Below are positions 14,201-26,069 of a DNA stretch of 64,000 bases, piece by piece. The translations under genes and the position numbers were made by a program. The notes under the pieces are model-generated. The model was given only the letters and a program-made list of their open reading frames with translations. It was not told the DNA's origin and did no database searches. How positions within the stretch are numbered: position 1 is the stretch's first letter; each line of letters begins with the position of its first letter. Origin of the DNA: Vanilla planifolia (Eukaryota; Streptophyta; Magnoliopsida; Asparagales; Orchidaceae); the NCBI GenBank assembly GCA_023846275.1, contig CM043869.1, positions 19,253,501 to 19,317,500 of the forward strand, in the 5' to 3' direction.

Positions 14201-15060
14201 TGACTTTATGGCTAAACTCTTGGAGATACCAAATTATTTTACATCATATTAGCTTAAATCATTTCATAGGGAGATGTGGGTTTATACCAAAAGTTTTATA
14301 ATATCAAAAAATTGACCTACTATTCAAAGACTTTCAATCTAAAAACATTGATAACATATCAATTAACTCTTAACTCCAATCACTTATCCTTCAAAAAATG
14401 TTATTTTCTTGCAATTCAACTCTCATTGCATAATTAGACCCATAACTTGGAATGAAATTGCCAAACATACAAGGCATGCAATTAAGAAACTAAGCTAAAC
14501 TCTCAATGGCACTAAATACAAATAAAATCTCACCCTATAATATTGATATAATACCCTTATATTCAAAATTTTGAACCAATAATATAAACATTCTAATAAT
14601 AAAATTATTAGTTCCTAACAAGTTTTTAATGTTAAATTGGCTTTTCTAAATCATAACTGATAAGAAGATTATGTTGTAGAGATTAATTGATATCATTATA
14701 TTCTTAATTCTTAACTTATAATATAAACACTTCAATGAAAAAAACTTTTAATTCTTAACAAATTTATAATATAAAATTAAATCAAAATTAGGTTTAATTT
14801 TTAATCAATTAAAGTATGTAAATTATAACTATGCCATCTTATATTTTAGATAATACCAAGATCAGGAGATTTGATTGAGCCAGTTGGCAGCCTCAAAAAA
14901 AGATAATCTAGCACAAGTTAAGATGTAAATAATAGCATTTAAAAATTGTTATTTTCTCGCAATTCAACTCTCGTTGTGTACTTATACTCACAAGCTAGAA
15001 TCAATTTGTTTAAAATAATAATTATAAAATTAAAAAACTAACATAACATCTCCAAGGTGT
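11280..15060 (+). repeat. Diverged tandem array, block 1 (unit about 1.0-1.1 kb)
   Basis: The same ordered set of short phrases recurs: 'tcgataaaataagaatatga', then 'ttaagaaactaacct', 'aatctataatttcaaagtat', 'taaccctaatcacttgtcc', 'tgcaattcaactctcgttg', 'cctaataagtttttaacata'. The 'tcgataaaataag' phrase falls near 11938, 13045 and 14099, a period of roughly 1.05-1.1 kb, with an extra local copy near 13165. Units are heavily diverged, so this is an old array. It has no coding capacity and I cannot name the family. Related blocks lie at 30.33-34.44 and 45.12-49.94 kb. Confidence 0.75.
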
Positions 15061-15890
15061 TAAACACATACATTCTTATGATGCATTCCTCAATATGGTG
15101 TGCAAATAGGATTGATAAATTCTCATGAAGCTTTTGCTACTTCTTGAATTTAATAACTTTCAATTACACTAGAAATATAACTAAAAAAATTTGATGTAAT
15201 TTTGTAAATAGTTTAAATAGAAATTATTGTGGCTTCCATGTTTTGTGATTCTTGGATAAAAATATTACGCTCAAAAATTGATATTCCTAAAGGTTGATTA
15301 TCAAGTTAAGGTTTGTTACATAGTCTTTTATTTAATATATTTATTTTATTTCAAACTATTTTCAATTGTTAGGAATACTTTGTTAACATATATAAATTTT
15401 GTAATTCATGAAGCCTAATGATTTACCATTCTTTCGAGAGCTTTAAATTTTTTTCATTTTCTACGAACAAAACACGACTTATCATCCTTTGGTTACATAT
15501 ATAAATAGTAAAATAGTTTTGAATAAAAATTATTGAGATACAGAAATTGATAATGATAGCCTCCTTGGGTTTGGAAGTGGGATTTCTAAGCAGACTAACC
15601 GTTTCGTCCTATAATGGTATATTACTATTAATCTTGGTTTAATTAATAATTTTTTTTCTTTTCTTACTTCCATGACAAATTAAGTAGCTTAAGATTTAAA
15701 GATCCATTTAGTTTCGTCAATAGTAAGTTCTTATAATGCATACGGGCCTTGATTGACTAAAATATTTTAATTTTTTTATATAAAATTACTAACCTTTGTA
15801 GTTAAATAATAAATTAATTCTTTTTTTTTAGACACTTTAATATCTTACTGTATGTCCTTCAATGTAACATGCATTCAACAATTAGCAACA
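15061..15890. other. Spacer between array block 1 and the segmental duplication
   Basis: AT-rich sequence with no gene or recognisable repeat. It has no counterpart in front of duplication copy B, where array and duplication meet directly near 49945. It is therefore either an insertion on this side or a deletion on the other. Confidence 0.4.
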
Positions 15891-15983
15891 AATCTTGCTA
15901 ATGATAAAGGGATTACGAAAATTCACTGCTAGTTTAAAAGTGCTTGCAATTTATCCTCAATAACAAATTAATAGCAAACAATA

Positions 15984-16175
15984 TTAATATAACGTGAAAA
16001 GGATAGAAGACAGAAGCAAAGCTCTCGACCTAGTATGTCCATACATTAAAAGCATAAGAATAAAGGCTGCGGGAACAAGCAAGAAATAGGTACAACGCTT
16101 TCTAAATGTTGAACTAATAACAAATACAACAAGCATATAAATGGTAGCGAATTTTTCATCCTTGAGGTTATTCAA
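15984..16175 (-). CDS. Small hydrophobic ORF shared by both duplication copies (63 codons), doubtful
   Basis: The 63-residue frame begins MNNLKDEKFATIYML and has two hydrophobic stretches (about residues 11-22 and 30-44), as a small membrane protein would. It is kept in copy B (50036-50227). However, about three of the six base differences change the protein, so there is no sign of purifying selection. It lies on the strand of, and downstream from, the GC-rich exon-like island at 16.5-16.8 kb, so it could be transcribed as part of a later exon or a 3' UTR. The family is not recognised. Confidence 0.2.
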   Translation of the reverse strand: MNNLKDEKFATIYMLVVFVISSTFRKRCTYFLLVPAAFILMLLMYGHTRSRALLLSSILFTLY

Positions 16176-16270
16176 AACAAGATTAAAAACGCTAGAAATT
16201 TATGAAGCTATAGGCAACGAGAAGGAAGAACAGTAACTAAAACCAACGAGAAGGAAGAACAGTAACTAAA

Positions 16271-16472
16271 ACGAGAAATCTGGAGTCACATACCAGATAT
16301 CACTACGAACAAACAAGTTTTTACCGATTAAAAACCCTCGATTACCGTAATCCAATCTCATGCGATAGCAGCACAGGAAAGTAAACTAATTGAAATGAGA
16401 AATCGGTAGTCACATACCAGATTTCACCACGAACATAAAATTCTTCACCGATTAAAAACCTTCGATTACCGC
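16271..16472 (-). repeat. Internal direct repeat with splice-donor-like ends
   Basis: Two roughly 78-base copies (16271-16348 and 16395-16472) share 'cacgaac...ttcaccgattaaaaacc...cgattaccg'. On the minus strand each ends in 'gaaatctggtatgtgactc' or a close variant, which resembles an exon followed by a 5' splice donor (gtatgt). Both repeats are kept in copy B (50293-50483). In A only, a neighbouring 28-30-base motif 'aacgagaaggaagaacagta' is tandemly doubled at 16216-16274. Confidence 0.6.
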
Positions 16473-16500
16473 CTGGAGGTGTCATGTTTGTGCCGGCCAC

Positions 16501-16603
16501 CTGCATCAGCGAAATCCAGCAGAGAACAATCCACCGAGACTCGAGTGTTATTCGATTCCCTCATGCGGTAGCTGTCCGGAGGAATCACGGTTGCAACGGC
16601 CAT
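16501..16603 (-). CDS. Possible first coding exon of an unrecognised gene
   Basis: A minus-strand ATG at 16603 opens a 103-base frame (MAVATVIPPDSYRMRE...), with 'gatgcag|gtggcc' at its end as a plausible donor. If unspliced, the frame closes about ten codons later. The block sits in a markedly GC-richer, CpG-containing island in AT-rich surroundings, as expected of a plant 5' gene end. Copy B has lost 10 bases inside this exon (around 50604), shifting the frame, so at most copy A could be functional. No downstream exon was recognised. Confidence 0.25.
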
Positions 16604-16840
16604 CGGCGGACATGCACGGAATTTTTTAGGTCAAGGCAGCTTTCGATATCCAAACATCCGCGGCGCATAAAAATAAAACAAATAAATAAAAACAGCGAAG
16701 AGAGCCGTTTGTGACGTGAAACGGTCATAAACGGCCCTGAGAGACGGAAAACGACAATCATCTTTCGGCACATACTGTGGAATGGCTTTTGCCGTTTACG
16801 TCGTAATCTTTTTCGTTTAAATTTCAAACTTTTTAAATAA
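16604..16840 (-). promoter_or_regulatory. GC-rich promoter/5'-UTR-like island, minus strand
   Basis: The island is much richer in G, C and CpG than the flanking DNA and contains repeated 'aaacggc'/'aaacgac'-type words and 'tttatgcgccgcgg'. It ends sharply near 16840, where the AT-rich background resumes. The order island, ATG, donor-like site on the minus strand suggests the 5' end of a gene. The same island is in copy B at 50605-50850. No TATA box or start site can be fixed from sequence alone. Confidence 0.3.
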
Positions 16841-18154
16841 TCAATTCGGAATCGTTCAGTAGTCGACGCGTGTCCAAATCATCAAACAGGAAAATGAAAA
16901 GTTGATTTAGCGTAATTCATAATTTTTGCGTGAAATTACATAATTTCATATATTCGATAACACGTATTTACAGTATTAAATTAAAATTTAATTTTTTTAA
17001 AACCTTGTTAGAGATGGCATTATTGTACAATTATTTTAAAAATCAATAGAGTGATAAATTTATGTTATCTTGCAATCTCTTTGCTCTATTTTGGTTTGGA
17101 CGTGTGATGATCACATGTTTAATCAACCTTGATCTTTATTTGAATAAAGCTTAAGAAAAAATTTTTAGGCTAATTTATGCCCAAAGTGATTCAAGATAAA
17201 TTTAGATTTTTACTATAGTATAATTAGAAGCTTACAATATTAGATATGTTAAATAAATTATTAAAAAATATGAAAAAATATTATATGTTAATTAAGGTTA
17301 AGTGAAATGTGTGATAATTTAAAATTTTTTAAAGATTGATATCCACATATTAAGCATTAAAAATAAAATTATACAAAGAGAATTTTATCATATTTAATTT
17401 TACACATATAAAATAAAAAATTTAAAACAAACTCTCTATATAAAATACTTTAAAAAAAGAAAAAACAATTCTAATTTGAAAAAACATGTCATTTATCTAA
17501 TATTTTGATATTCTATGTTATTAGAACAAACTTATTATACAACCTAATCTTAAAATTTCTCTAAGTTTAATATAACATCTGATAAATATATTGACATTTA
17601 TGTTTCTAAGGAACTACAGACAATACAAATGAGTTTAGCCTTCATAAATCTATATTTCTTTCGATCACTTATTTGGTGCTAATCGAAGTAATCCTCCATA
17701 CTAGTCTGCTAATATTTGTAATCCTTAAGCATGGCTATAATCAAAAGTTAAGGAATTCAATTTCATATTAAGGATATGCTCTCACTTTCGACATCTCTTA
17801 AGTTTTTTCTCCTCACTAGACATATTTAAATCATCATTTCAGTCTAAATCATCGAAATGTTCATTTTTTTCTTCTATAATCTTATTTCTCCAATAGATAT
17901 CTCAACTGGATTCATTAAAAAAACACATCTATGATTCCTATGTCTCTTAAGTTTTTTTTTAAATTATTGAGTGTGCACTGCTCTTGTTATCTTTTTTTCT
18001 TCTAAGATTTGATTCACATTATTGGTTTACTAGGATTTATCCAACCATTTAGGTGAGTTGGGTTATTTATTAGAATGTTTTTAGCAAGATATCTTAGTTT
18101 AAATTATATTTTTCATTTTAGATTGATTCTTGATTTTAAGTTGTCATTTGATAA

Positions 18155-18324
18155 GATCTCTCGCATATTTCCTCTGTGAAATGAATTTGATCCATTTCTC
18201 TTGTTCTACCTCTAGCCCAAGAAAGTAATGCATCGTGCCAAGGTCAGTTATTTCAAATTACTGCAGCATGCACTGTTTGAACTATAGAATCAACTCTTGA
18301 CTAGTCCCCATGTATATCATATTT
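18155..18324 (-). pseudogene. Copia reverse-transcriptase fragment
   Basis: The segment closely matches the RT region of the Copia copies at 35.5 and 40.5 kb; for example 'tctagcccaagaaagtaatg', 'tgccaaggtcagt' and 'actagtccccatgtatatcat' recur with few changes. It covers the stretch just downstream of the YxDD active site and carries stops. Its left edge shares 'gataagatct' with copy B, which continues differently after it, so 'agatct' may be the microhomology at which the fragment joined. Same strand as Copia copies 1 and 2. Confidence 0.75.
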
Positions 18325-18598
18325 TCTAGGAAAATGGTGATTGATCAGGTTCCCACTTATGCTAAGCCATCTCCTAGACAAAACCAGATAGTTCCTAGGA
18401 AATATAATAGGGAATCATATCACTATTTTTGTATCGCCTCCTTAGACCATGTTTACCTAAAATTAGTTAAGAGCTTTTCAATGGTTATACAAAGAAAAAA
18501 AATTTAGTAGAAAACAATATTCTTTAATCCCATAATTGTTGTAAAGTAGAAAATCATATACTCTATCACCAAAGTTGGTGTATGGTAGAAAACTATGT

Positions 18599-18610
18599 GC
18601 TCTGATACCA
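18599..18610 (-). other. tRNA-Met primer-binding site
   Basis: On the minus strand this reads TGGTATCAGAGC, complementary to the 3' end of plant initiator tRNA-Met and the usual primer site of plant LTR retrotransposons. It fixes the element's strand and places the 5' LTR at higher coordinates. Confidence 0.8.
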
Positions 18611-21019
18611 AAGTTAATATATAACAAATTCAAACTTCTATTAAGATATAATTTGGGACCTACAATACTTAAGATTCATTATAAATTATTAAAAAAATAT
18701 GAAAGGATACACTAATTAAGAATAATGTTCTACATAGTAGTTTTGTCACATCTAATATTACACATATAAAATAAAAAATTTGAAGTAAACTTTATGTGGA
18801 CTATTTTAATATAAGAAAGAATAACTCTAACTTTAAATTACTGCTTAGAAAATAAAAGTTGTAAGAGCACATCTTTTTGGTGATAATTTCATGTAGTTTG
18901 AAAGGAGTGCATAGCACCAAAGATAAAAAAGGGTTATGAGATGATGATTTTGGGTTAGTAAGGAAGCTTGGCTTAAAAGGATAATATGATAAGATTTTGA
19001 GATTTAGAGCCTTTTTAAGGATGGTGATGGGTTTGGTAACTAGGTCAAGAAAGTGAAAGGGCTTAATGGAAGCAAAAATTTGTTTGATTTTTTACTCTCT
19101 TGGTAAAAAGGTTTCTCACCTTCAATCTTTGTCTCTTACAAAGGAATGATTATCAGCTTTCTCGATAGAAAATTTTCATATTTGATCCTTATATTTTACA
19201 ACGGAAGTTAAAATTTCTCTAATTAGAGTGGGGCTCACACTCTTGTTTCATAAAGTTGAAATCACACAAATAATAAAAATTCTCATTCCATATATTTTAT
19301 TTTCACATAATGAACATCTTTATTTATAGGTACCTCAAAAGTTCATCAATAATTTTAAGAAAGCAAAAAATCGAAAAAAAATAAAAATAAAAAGTAATAA
19401 AATTAGCTGAATTAAGAAGTTCTCAAACTAGTCAACGTTTCGTGTGACGATAATGACGAGTGATGAAACGGCGGGGTGATTGATGTGACGCTAGTTGATT
19501 TGCACGTCGTTTTGGTTTTGATTTTGGCTGGCAGAGTGGCCAAAGAAGCATTAAAGATTCGAGTCTACTTTTTGGATGATGCAGGTCAGATAGAATCAAT
19601 AGGTTGAAGGGTCCACGCGTTCGTTGATAAGGTCAGCATGTGTTGAATGGGTTTTGAGTTTTGAGGGTTGATTTCGATCAAGTAAGAGCAAGATAAGTGG
19701 CGACGATGGCAATAACAATAGAAGCCGAATACAGAAGGCAAAGAAAAAAATAACAAAAACTTAATTTCAAGAAATTGTCAACTAAAGTTTGCATCAACGA
19801 ACTTATGGAATTAGTGCTACACCAACATGTTGTATTTACATTAAGTATGACTCATTTATTTTATTCTGGTTTTTATTTCTATTATAATACTTAAAAATAT
19901 ATATAATAATGATTGTTTTTATCAATTTCTTTTATATTAATAAATTTATAATTTTTTATATGAACTAATAAAATGTTATTGTCAATTTTCTTACTCTATT
20001 TTGCAAGACATAATCATAAAAAAATCTATTGAGTTTCAAACATATATGATTAAATGTAGAATTTTATTTTTATAAATTTATTTCTTAACAATAAAAAACA
20101 TTATTATTAACTCAATACAAATCAAATTAATAAATAATTTGACATGAACCAAATTCTAATCAAGATCATATCAATCCTTCTTATCCAAAGCTTTGAGTGG
20201 TACAACTTGACCTGATATTAAGAGAACAAACCATAGATTTAAATGGTGATATTTTATATTTTTTAAGTTACTTGGTCATGTTTAATGTAATTTTATTTTT
20301 TTCTTAAGTGACAGCTTATCAGTTAGTAGTAAGCTAATGTGTGTTTACAAAGCTTTCCAACTATTATTGCTATTTTTTAAGTTTGTTAAGGTAAATGAAA
20401 TTTTATTTTGTTTCTTCATTAGAGATCCTTCAAACATTTTTATTTTTTATTACTTTGAAATAAAATCGAAATGAATTCAAGTATGCAACAAAATAATTAA
20501 AAACTTTTAAAATGAAAATTTAAAATTCAACTTTTTATTTGGTTTATTCATTTGTTAAGCCATCAATAGTTTAAGATATTTCTTTTTGAATTTTATTAGT
20601 ATTTCATCATTGACATAAGGTGTGGTTTGATGTTTACTTAGCACTTTTTTGCTATTATGATTGACAACTAATAAGGTTTTCATAACCCACTCTTGTATTA
20701 TCTCTTGCTTAAGGCTTGTTATTATGCTTTAACGAGAGCAATACTGATTGCTCCGAACAAGTCTAGGAGTAATTTTTGTTCTCCTTGTTGTCTATAACAC
20801 TTTTTTCTAATGTTAAACCATTAAAGTTTGGTTTTTGGAGTAGTAAGTAATCAAATTTTAAACCATTAAGATATATTTTTTATTTTTAAGATATCATTCA
20901 TACATTCTTTATTTATTTATAATGCATTATATCTGTTAGTAAGTACATGCTAATTTAACCTGTGCTATAGAAGTTAAAAATGCTACTAAGTGGATGAAAA
21001 ATCTTAAAAGTTGTTATAC

Positions 21020-22300
21020 TATTTATTCTAGAACAGTGTTGCTCATCCACAATTCAACTAATATTAATATTGATCAAGAAAATAAAAATCATTCTCCTAC
21101 AAATTTTTAGCATTCTTTTTCATAGAATGCTCAAAGAATTTTCATGTTTTAAACAAAGCCCAAAGACAATTCTAATCCTATTATCTCCATAAATTTCTAA
21201 TAAAGCTTAGGCACAATAATAAATATTAGATCATAAATTGAGCTATTACTTTTGTATTTAATCATGTAATGCTTTTGAAATTGGTTATATCATTCTTTCA
21301 AGTTTTTGAAAATGTATTACTATTATTCAAAGATTCATAGATTAAAACCACTTTCTAAAATTATTAGGATTCGATGCCTCAAGCATCTTCGGAATAAATA
21401 TCACTGAAGTATCTTTTCACTTTCTTGGCATATGTGCTGCATAAAAGAAATAATGTCTGTGAATAAACTCATCTAATATGCTATCACACCCAAGAGATTT
21501 GTTTCTTTTAAGGGATATGACAGCTCTTCCTATTTCATCATCAGTAATTAGGTTGTCAGGTGCAATGCATGGGTTGAGGAGAGGTTCTCCTAGGTGTAAA
21601 TGGTTAATAATGAATGCAAGGAGTGAAAGAAGGACTACACTTTTCAGTGAAATAACGAAGCAAGCATTCCTGAATAGTCTCCTGATTATTTAAAGGATGT
21701 TATCAATGTCTTAGAGCTAATGAATGTGATTATTCCTATAATATTTCGTGGACAAGCATGGAAAAAAATTGGAATTACAATCTCCCAGAATCACTCAATT
21801 GAGCTTTACTCTTTGCCACCACTAGACTTCCTCTCGCATCTATATATTATGATAATATGTTATTTTGTTTAAAAGTTGCCTATATTCATCTTCATTCAGA
21901 TCTATTATAGGTTCTTTCAATCATAGATCATGAGTTTCTTTCTAGATTGTTCTCGTCTTATGCAAGACACTATCAATATCTTGTTTACTCTATTTGTGCA
22001 CGGTAGATAAAGATCTAGAAAATTTTGTATGCCTTCTGTAGTCTTATGTTTTGAAATATTCATAAATTGTCATCTTTATTATAACTCCAAATGAATTGAT
22101 TACCAACAAGTTGATATCACAAAACTGCAATATATCAAGAATCTACATGAATTCTTCTTGCACAATGCTATGATTGAAATTCTTCCTGCCCTTCTTTTCG
22201 TGTTAAGAGAGAAGATCGTTGAAGTCTGCTGCTATAAGTACGTGGCTTCCTCTCTCAAGGGGTAGTGACAGTTATAAACATTATTAAATGATATTGTGTT
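21020..22300 (-). pseudogene. Old LINE ORF2 fragment (endonuclease to start of RT)
   Basis: Read on the minus strand, LINE ORF2 landmarks appear in order. An endonuclease-like 'SHVLIAADFNDLLS' lies near 22240; the linker 'EEV.WWQRVKLN' with 'ILGDCNSNFF' near 21830-21760; the pre-RT segment 'DDEIGRAVISLKRNKSLGCDSI' near 21555-21470; and 'FIPKMLEASNPNNFR' near 21400-21345. Many stops and frame changes show it is long dead. It is inverted relative to LINE-1 and LINE-2 and much more diverged. Its endonuclease part is also in copy B, so insertion predates the duplication; the RT part survives only in A. Confidence 0.8.
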
Positions 22301-24780
22301 GTGAGTGTTGTTTTGTTGCATTTGAAATGACAATCAACTCCTCAATGATCTGTTTATGGATTTCATGTATTTAAATTCTGATTCACTAGAATGGTATTTT
22401 TTTAAAACATTTGAAGTTGCTTTCAATATTCATGTTGTTCTAATTCCAAATCCTATGCTTGTGTATTCTTATAGGTGTGACAAAATAAATCTAACTCAAA
22501 TGTTTAGTTCTTGTGTGTGTTAGTTAATTCTTAGTTTTGTCATTTTTTTTTTGCAAACTACTTTTCTTTTCTTTTTGCATTTTTTTCTTCAATCTCACAA
22601 TGTTGAACTTGCTATGCTACATGTCTACAAGAATTTGGTGCATTTCTATAGTTGTAGTTGCAATGGTAAATATCAAGACAAATTCCATGCTAAATAAACC
22701 ACTTTCTGCTCAAAAGTTCATCTTTACAAATTGTCCACAAGAATGCTGGGACTTGTAGTTCAACATGAATTTTCCACATCTAAGCCAAGTTGTTAATCAT
22801 TTCGAATCAAAATGTAATAAATGTGCTTGGAATTGAGATGCTTACCCTTAGTTTCATGCCACACAAGCAAGTACTTGGCATTCCAATCCACTCAAGGGGA
22901 AGAAGCAATCCAGTTTATCAAGTTCTCGCAAAACACCTAGTAAAGAATGGTTATCTTTAACATCGCATTACAGTGATTTTCATATTTCATGTTGATTGCA
23001 CAATCTTTAACTTCCCCTAGTAAAGAATGGTTAATGTTCCTGGTTTTCAAGACGTCATATCTTTGTTGAATTTTAATCTGTTTGATCCTTTTCATTTGAT
23101 TATGCAAAATCAACATATCCACTTAATAATTATTTTTTTTAGTTTTTTGGTTTCGTTGGACGACAGCTTTTTCGTATTGCCAAAACTAAATTTAATTTTG
23201 TTTGTATGAGTTTAGTATTATGCAAGTATTGTACAACTTCAATTATGTTCTTATCACAGGTACACAACACACTTTCTAATTTAAAAACTTGAATTAAATT
23301 TGATATTTTAATAGCTTGAATTAAAAACTCATGTTGAATTTTAATTTAAATAAGGATAATATATTTTAATCATAACGGGAAGCCTATTTAATTTTGTTTG
23401 TATGATTTAAGTTGTTAATTTTTTATTTATCTATTTGTTTAATACTTATTTCAAAAAAATCTAAAAATACATATAATAATTAGTTGGTTATATTTTTTTA
23501 TATATTTATTTTTTTCTCATGTATTGCTTAATGTCATTTGAGTATTAATGAATTAAAATTTTGCAAAACAAAACTACAAAATCTCTTCAATTTACAAACT
23601 AACTCTTATTGGTGCAATTTTGCCAAGCTGCCCTCTTCAGCACCAAATTGTCAAATTATCTCAATTGGTTTTTTAAGTTATTAATCTCTATATTGTCTTT
23701 CAAATTTAACATATGTATATATTGCCCTTATTCATATTTAAATTAAGTGAAAACCCAAAAACTATAAGACATAGAGGGGTTATGTAATCTATTAATCAAA
23801 ATTTAAACTAAGAGAAATCCTAAGAAACTATCCATTGGAAAGTGAATTTTTACTAAAAGTACTCAAATTAAAATAAGAAACTATCCAATAAAATTACAAA
23901 ATAAAGAGGAAAGATATACTCGATTAGGGTTTTAGGATGTTATTTTAGTTTTCTAATCTTATGAACCTTTTTTAGATAATCCATCCTCATGGTTTAGGTG
24001 ACAATAAAAAAAGATAGAGTGTTTAAGAAGATATGATTTTTGTAGTTAATGTAAAGTTTTATATCATTTCAAAAACATTTGAATATAATGAATGCATACA
24101 TCTAGTTTCATTGCACTCTAAATTCTCTTACGCTTGCCAAACGATTTTTTTTGACACAATGTTACTAAACTTTCCTTGCTTGTACCAAATTACTGAAGTT
24201 TTGTAATTTGTTTTTTTAATGAAGTTATCCATCTCACAAATGGCCTAAAATCTAAATGGTTCCCAAATCCAAATTCAAATCAAGTACAATCCCATAAAAA
24301 TATCAATTGCGTAAAGAATACATACCTAAACATTTGAATTTTTTTTCAACTAGCAGGCAAACAATAAACATATATTCAAACCATTAAAATTGAGATTAAT
24401 AATCATATTGCTTAATTAGGAGAAATAATTTAAAACTATTGGCTGAGGATTGTTCTTATATCAGAACCTTCAAAATTTGATTTGATTGAGATCCTTAAAA
24501 ACTTGAAAACTTGGTTGGCTTTTAGTCTTCATCAAGATAACTTAAACAAAAATTGTACAAATTTTTGGAGATCAATTTGATCAAGTGATGCAAGAAATAT
24601 TCTAATTACCTAAGTTTAACTTAGTAAAAAATTAATTTGCTCATTATATAATTTCCCTAAACTTAATACATGCATGCGGCAGAACCTAACTGACATTGAC
24701 TCAAAGTGATGCGAAATTGTTAAATTTCAAGTGATAGGAAGTTAAGGAATCTTGGGAGAATCCTTTTAAAATACATGGTG

Positions 24781-25925
24781 ACCTGGTCGGGCATGTCTAC
24801 GGTAACAACCTCCCGTTTTTTGTGATAGCCCGCGTTCTGCAGAAGAGATGGGGGAACTACCACAATTTTAAGGTGTTGGATCTGACAAATGGGTGTTTCT
24901 GCCTTCATTTTGAATCTATGCAAGATAGGAATGAGGTGTGGTTGGGTGGACCTTGGCAGGTGGCCAGTCAGGCCATGGGTCTGGATGTCTGGACGCATGA
25001 TTTCCGGCCGGACGACAGGATGACGATGTGCCCACCAATTTGGATTCGTCTTCCGGGACTTCCGTTGATTTACTGGGATGTGGAAAACATCCTCCGCATT
25101 GCCAAGGCGGCGGGAGAGCCTTTCTTGTTGGATGGCTGGACAGCGGACATGCAGAGGTCCGCCTTTGCGAGAATTTGCGTTCGCATGGACCTCTCTAAAC
25201 CCTTGAAACCTAGAGTTTGGCTGAGGGGGGAGTTTGGGAGGCTGTACCAACCTTTTGAATATGAGGGTTTGCCTCGCGTTTGTTTCAACTGTGGTCGGGT
25301 GGGACACTTGGCGGAGCAATGTAGCCTACAGGAGCCAATGAAGAATGCAGATAGTAATATAGGTGGGGAGGAACCGGAGAAGGCACCAGTAGCGAAGGCC
25401 TCAACGCCAATGAATACCAAAAATATTACAAGGGAACTCACGGGAGGATTCACTGGAGAAAGGGTGACTGAGGACAAGATCATGGAGAACGAGAGACTAA
25501 ATGCTTGCTGTGGGCCTAAAGAAGGAATTGAAACTCCTGGGTTTCAAACGCAAGCGGGGAAGCCAGAGGAGACCGTAAGGCAGGGAACCCTTGGACCATG
25601 GATGCTTGTTGCTCCTAGACGGAGGAGGCAGGGTACCTGGGCGGCTGTGCAGAACCGAAACACATACCCGAGCAGTCTCTCAAGAGGAAGGCAAGCTAAT
25701 AACATGAATCTAGGAAGGAATGGAAGGCTGAGAAGCATATCTGTAGCCAGTGGCAGGGGATTGTCGAGGCGAGACTGGTTGCCCAAAACTCAGGGGAATA
25801 GGGACAGAGACTTTCAAGGCCATCAACAGGGGTCGAATGGGGAAGCGGAGGAAGCAAAAACAGAACAGGTGGGCGGCAACAGAGGGGATGGTGGATGTAA
25901 AGCTGATGGTTGTATTAAAACGTAG
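24781..25925 (+). CDS. LINE-1 ORF1, 5'-truncated (DUF4283-like plus CCHC knuckle)
   Basis: ORF1 encodes the RNA-binding protein of the retrotransposition particle. The open frame enters from the truncation point (DLVGHVYGNNLPF...) with no native start; the first in-frame ATG-like start is a GTG at 24822, which is not likely to be used. The N-terminal part matches the DUF4283 type common in plant LINE ORF1 proteins (KRWGNYHNFKVLDL, WLGGPWQVASQAM). It is followed by one CCHC zinc knuckle, CFNCGRVGHLAEQC, at 25284-25325, and a long low-complexity basic tail containing GPWMLVAPRRRRQG. It ends with TAG at 25923. LINE-2 carries the complete counterpart, including about 150 further N-terminal codons. 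ORF2 lies 144 bases downstream in the same frame. Confidence 0.9.
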
Positions 25926-26069
25926 TTGCTGGTGGACTCTTACGCTGCGTGTCGTGGAGCGCAGACAGGGGGAGGTGAGAAATGGGATGGCTAAGTCACA
26001 GCAGGATTGTGAGTGCCTGAGATCCTTCCCTGTGGGGTGGAAAAGCAGGGGTTTCCTAAGAGGTGACAA

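Larger units (their letters stand above)
17190..18845 (-). mobile_element. Degenerate LTR retrotransposon remnant in duplication copy A
   Basis: Two related AT-rich segments in direct orientation, about 17190-17480 and 18612-18845, share 'aaattattaaaaaaatatg' and 'acacatataaaataaaaaat', as a pair of LTRs would. Just inside the second lies a perfect minus-strand primer-binding site. Between them is decayed Copia-type sequence including an RT fragment. On the minus strand the order is 5' LTR (high coordinates), PBS, internal part, 3' LTR. Copy B lacks both LTR-like segments but keeps part of the interior (50862-51300), so the ends were lost there or added here. Confidence 0.5.
15894..24780 (+). 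repeat. Segmental duplication, copy A
   Basis: Colinear with copy B. Matching blocks (A/B): 15894-16840/49951-50850; 17735-18170/50862-51300; 18830-20200/51385-52785; 20196-20345/53335-53485; 21690-22935/53505-54755; 22975-23285/54965-55280; 23285-24140/55520-56345; 24665-24780/56345-56461. Boundaries were read by eye and are good to a few tens of bases. A-only parts include 16840-17735, 18170-18830, 20345-21690 and 24140-24665. The ORF at 15984-16175 differs from its B partner at only about six of 192 bases; other blocks look more diverged. The copy ends abruptly at LINE-1. It holds no intact gene. Confidence 0.9.

Noticed and set aside
22537..22758. Hydrophobic ORF present in both duplication copies (also 54313-54570)
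   Set aside because: The similarity is fully explained by the duplication, the starts and ends differ, and composition is what T-rich DNA gives by chance.
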